A stretch of 64,000 nt of DNA from positions 1-64,000 of the forward strand of contig ONKX01000007.1 in NCBI GenBank assembly GCA_900318555.1, read 5' to 3'. How positions within the stretch are numbered: the stretch's first letter is position 1; each line of letters opens with the position of its first letter. Below, in pieces: positions 61,827 through 64,000 of the stretch. The DNA is from an uncultured Prevotellaceae bacterium (GTDB lineage: Bacteria; Bacteroidota; Bacteroidia; Bacteroidales; Bacteroidaceae). The translations under genes were made by a program, and so were the position numbers. Under the pieces are notes generated by a model, which worked only from the letters and a program-made list of their open reading frames with translations, had not been told where the DNA came from and did no database searches.

Positions 61827-64000
61827 ATGAACAAATTATTACGCTATTCGTTTGTAGCCTTAATGGCTATGATTGGTTTGAACATCAGTGCTCAGGAAGT
61901 GACTCTGGACTTCACTCTCACAGATCCTTCTGATGAAACTGCTAAAACAAGTGTGTGGGGATTCCCTGCAAGTTCAAAAAACAAAACAGTAGAAGAGCAG
62001 TCCTTTACCTATAATGGTTATACCGTTAAGGTAGCAGGCTCTGAGGGTGAGGGTTATTATTGGCACGACAAGGATCATTATCTGCTTTTTGGTAAGCAGG
62101 GTGCTTATCTGACACTGCCAGCATTTAACTTTGATGTAGAACGCATTGACATTGAGGGTAATTCTAGTGCTTCTACTGGTGTAAAACAAAATATATTTGT
62201 TGGTGATGAGGCCGTAAGTACAGAAACAACTGGTGCTCAGGGAACGAATATATTCACAATTGCAGAAGGAAAGCAAGCTGCAGGCACTATTTATACAATT
62301 AAAGTAAACAGTAAACACAATAATCAGATTAGGACGATTAAAATCTGGAAGAAGGGTTCTGGTGCAAAGCAGTCTGCCGATATTGCTTGGAGCAAAGCTT
62401 CAGCTACTGTAACAATTGGTGCAGATGATAATGTTTTCCCAGAACTGAGCAACCCCAATAATCTGACCGTTTCTTATGCAAGCACTAAGGAAGAAGTGGC
62501 AACGATTAACGCAAACGGCCAAGTAACGCTTGTGGCAGCAGGTACTACCAAAATCTCTGCTATTTTCGAAGGCAATGATTCTTATGAGGCTTCAACGGTT
62601 TCTTACAATCTGACCGTTAAGGAGGCAGAGACTCCAAGTCAAGGAACAACTGTGGCTAATGTTGCTGCTCTGAATGCTTTGGAGAACAATACCACATTTA
62701 CATATACAAGTGACGTACTGGTAGTTTATGTAAATGGAAGTTATGCCTATATTAAGGATGACACTGGTTCAAGCCTTATCTACGATAATGGTAAGACAAA
62801 GCTGGCAAATCTGGGTATCGGTTCGAGAATTACAGCTAATTGGACTGGTAAGGTAAGTGTCTATAATAACTTGTTCGAGGCTGTTCCTGATGACGTCCTG
62901 CCTACAGCAGGTACTTCAGCTGTACTGGTTACCTATCCTGATGCAGCAATCACGGATGTTGTGGCTGCAAACATGAATCAGGTTGTTGTTCTGAAGGGTG
63001 TAACTTATACTGCTCCTGACGGTAAGAATTTCACAATCTCAGAGGGTGGTGTAGAGGTTAAAGGCTATAACACGTTTAATATTGAGATTGCTGCTCCTGA
63101 AGAGGGTAAGACTTATAACATTACTGGTGTAATCAGCGTTTATAAGGAGAATGCCCAGTTCCTGCCAATCGCTATTGAAGAGGCTGGTGGTGGCGATCCT
63201 GGCATTGATCCCAGTGCAACCATTTACGAGGTTCCTGTCAGCAAATTCACTCCTTGGGATGGTACATCTATCGAAGGTAATGTGATTACAATGGGTGCAG
63301 GCTGGAAAGGTGGTGCCATCTACGTTGGTGGAGACATGACTCAGTTCGACTATGTATGGATTAAGTTCAAGAATGCAACAGGTACTCCTAATTTCGGTAT
63401 CACTTATGATGAATGGACAAGCAATGCTGATTGGGGTCCCGTATTCGCTGCTGTTACCACTGCAATGGACGGCACTGGAATGGTTGGTATCAAGCTTGAC
63501 AAGAAGACCGTAATGGTTCATGGTAATGCTGAGACTGGTGGTGTTGGTATTGGTGACGTTTATGCACAGCATGTTCAGCAGATTACTATCCAGGGTGGAA
63601 ATTCAGCTGCTTCTGTTGAGGTAGAAGGCATCTGGTTCGGTACTACTGCAGAGTTTGTGAAGGCTGGTGGCGATGTTCCTGTTCGTCCTGAGGCTGGTGG
63701 CGCTCTGACGATGTGGGAAGGCGAGCTCGTCTATGATGGATGGGGCGTTTCCTCTACCATTGATCCGAAGTACTTCGAGGTTGCTCAGGTTGGTGATATC
63801 ATCTATTGCTCAGTAAAGGACGTTACAGCAGATTATAATCCTATCTTCAAGTATCAGGATTGGTCAGACTTTACCGATATTCAGGCAACACTGGCTAAGG
63901 ACGAGACTCACTTCGAGGGTAAGATTGCAACCGCTGAGGCTTTGGATTATCTCCAGAAGAACGGTCTCCGCTTCCAGGGCGTTGGCTTCACGCTGACGAA
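61827..64000 (+). CDS. Secreted Ig-like/OB-like domain protein, partial at window end
   Basis: The frame is open from the ATG to the last base (724 complete codons), so the gene continues beyond the window. A signal peptide (MNKLLRYSFVALMAMIGLNISA) is followed by a beta domain. A BIG2-like Ig domain comes next (VSYASTKEEVATINANGQ, LVAAGTTKISAIFEGNDSY), then an OB-like domain (NVAALNALENNTTFTYTSDV onward) and further beta modules. It resembles the two upstream secreted proteins in general architecture but not in detailed sequence. The C-terminal tail, if any, is out of view. Confidence 0.8.
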   Translation, partial: MNKLLRYSFVALMAMIGLNISAQEVTLDFTLTDPSDETAKTSVWGFPASSKNKTVEEQSFTYNGYTVKVAGSEGEGYYWHDKDHYLLFGKQGAYLTLPAFNFDVERIDIEGNSSASTGVKQNIFVGDEAVSTETTGAQGTNIFTIAEGKQAAGTIYTIKVNSKHNNQIRTIKIWKKGSGAKQSADIAWSKASATVTIGADDNVFPELSNPNNLTVSYASTKEEVATINANGQVTLVAAGTTKISAIFEGNDSYEASTVSYNLTVKEAETPSQGTTVANVAALNALENNTTFTYTSDVLVVYVNGSYAYIKDDTGSSLIYDNGKTKLANLGIGSRITANWTGKVSVYNNLFEAVPDDVLPTAGTSAVLVTYPDAAITDVVAANMNQVVVLKGVTYTAPDGKNFTISEGGVEVKGYNTFNIEIAAPEEGKTYNITGVISVYKENAQFLPIAIEEAGGGDPGIDPSATIYEVPVSKFTPWDGTSIEGNVITMGAGWKGGAIYVGGDMTQFDYVWIKFKNATGTPNFGITYDEWTSNADWGPVFAAVTTAMDGTGMVGIKLDKKTVMVHGNAETGGVGIGDVYAQHVQQITIQGGNSAASVEVEGIWFGTTAEFVKAGGDVPVRPEAGGALTMWEGELVYDGWGVSSTIDPKYFEVAQVGDIIYCSVKDVTADYNPIFKYQDWSDFTDIQATLAKDETHFEGKIATAEALDYLQKNGLRFQGVGFTLT

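Overview
The window is a chromosomal segment of a Prevotella-like member of the Bacteroidales. The evidence is the promoter type (TAnnTTTG at -7, no classical -10), a frdCAB fumarate reductase operon, BspA-type leucine-rich repeat proteins, a PorZ-like type IX secretion protein, and nine secreted proteins that end in a short Y-x-L-[ND]-G-[QKR]-R tail. No tRNA, rRNA, CRISPR array, transposase or integrase was found.

Layout. 1-1053 is repeat-rich and non-coding. 1054-13740 is mostly minus-strand: a nucleotidyltransferase, a DUF3843-type protein (plus strand), an EamA transporter, a DUF2461 protein, a disrupted sensor kinase, a membrane-anchored AraC-type regulator and frdCAB with a broken frdA. 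13958-25801 is mostly plus-strand housekeeping: a fucose isomerase-like protein, mnmG, apt, uvrC, dtd, two small membrane proteins, a broken mazG-like gene, deoC, a polyprenyl synthase (minus) and polA. Two parS-type ParB sites flank apt. 26124-36095 carries three BspA-like genes and a large GH2 beta-galactosidase, with a truncated trmH copy in the middle and the intact trmH at the right end. 36749-37123 is AT-rich with a cluster of DnaA boxes and is a candidate oriC. nadA and a phosphoethanolamine transferase-like gene follow. 39888-49092 is one tightly packed minus-strand operon: leuS, yitT-like, rdgB, porZ-like, acyltransferase, cotH-like, gtrA-like. 49161-64000 holds secreted nucleases, large secreted adhesin-like proteins, a remnant PIN toxin-antitoxin pair and small LLAGS peptides.

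Themes. (1) At least nine intergenic gaps hold short repeats phased at exactly 21 or 22 bp, about two turns of DNA, in several unrelated sequence families. (2) Small peptides with a shared N-terminus ending in LLAGS lie directly downstream of secreted tail-bearing proteins three times, once fused into a nuclease. (3) Six genes carry internal deletions: frdA twice, the sensor kinase, mazG-like, the PIN toxin and the nuclease fusion. These are either real decay or an assembly fault. (4) A GC-rich palindromic repeat sits in frame in the leuS editing domain. (5) A promoter/leader module occurs three times upstream of a small protein and two paralogous secreted proteins. All calls come from reading the sequence; no database search was run.
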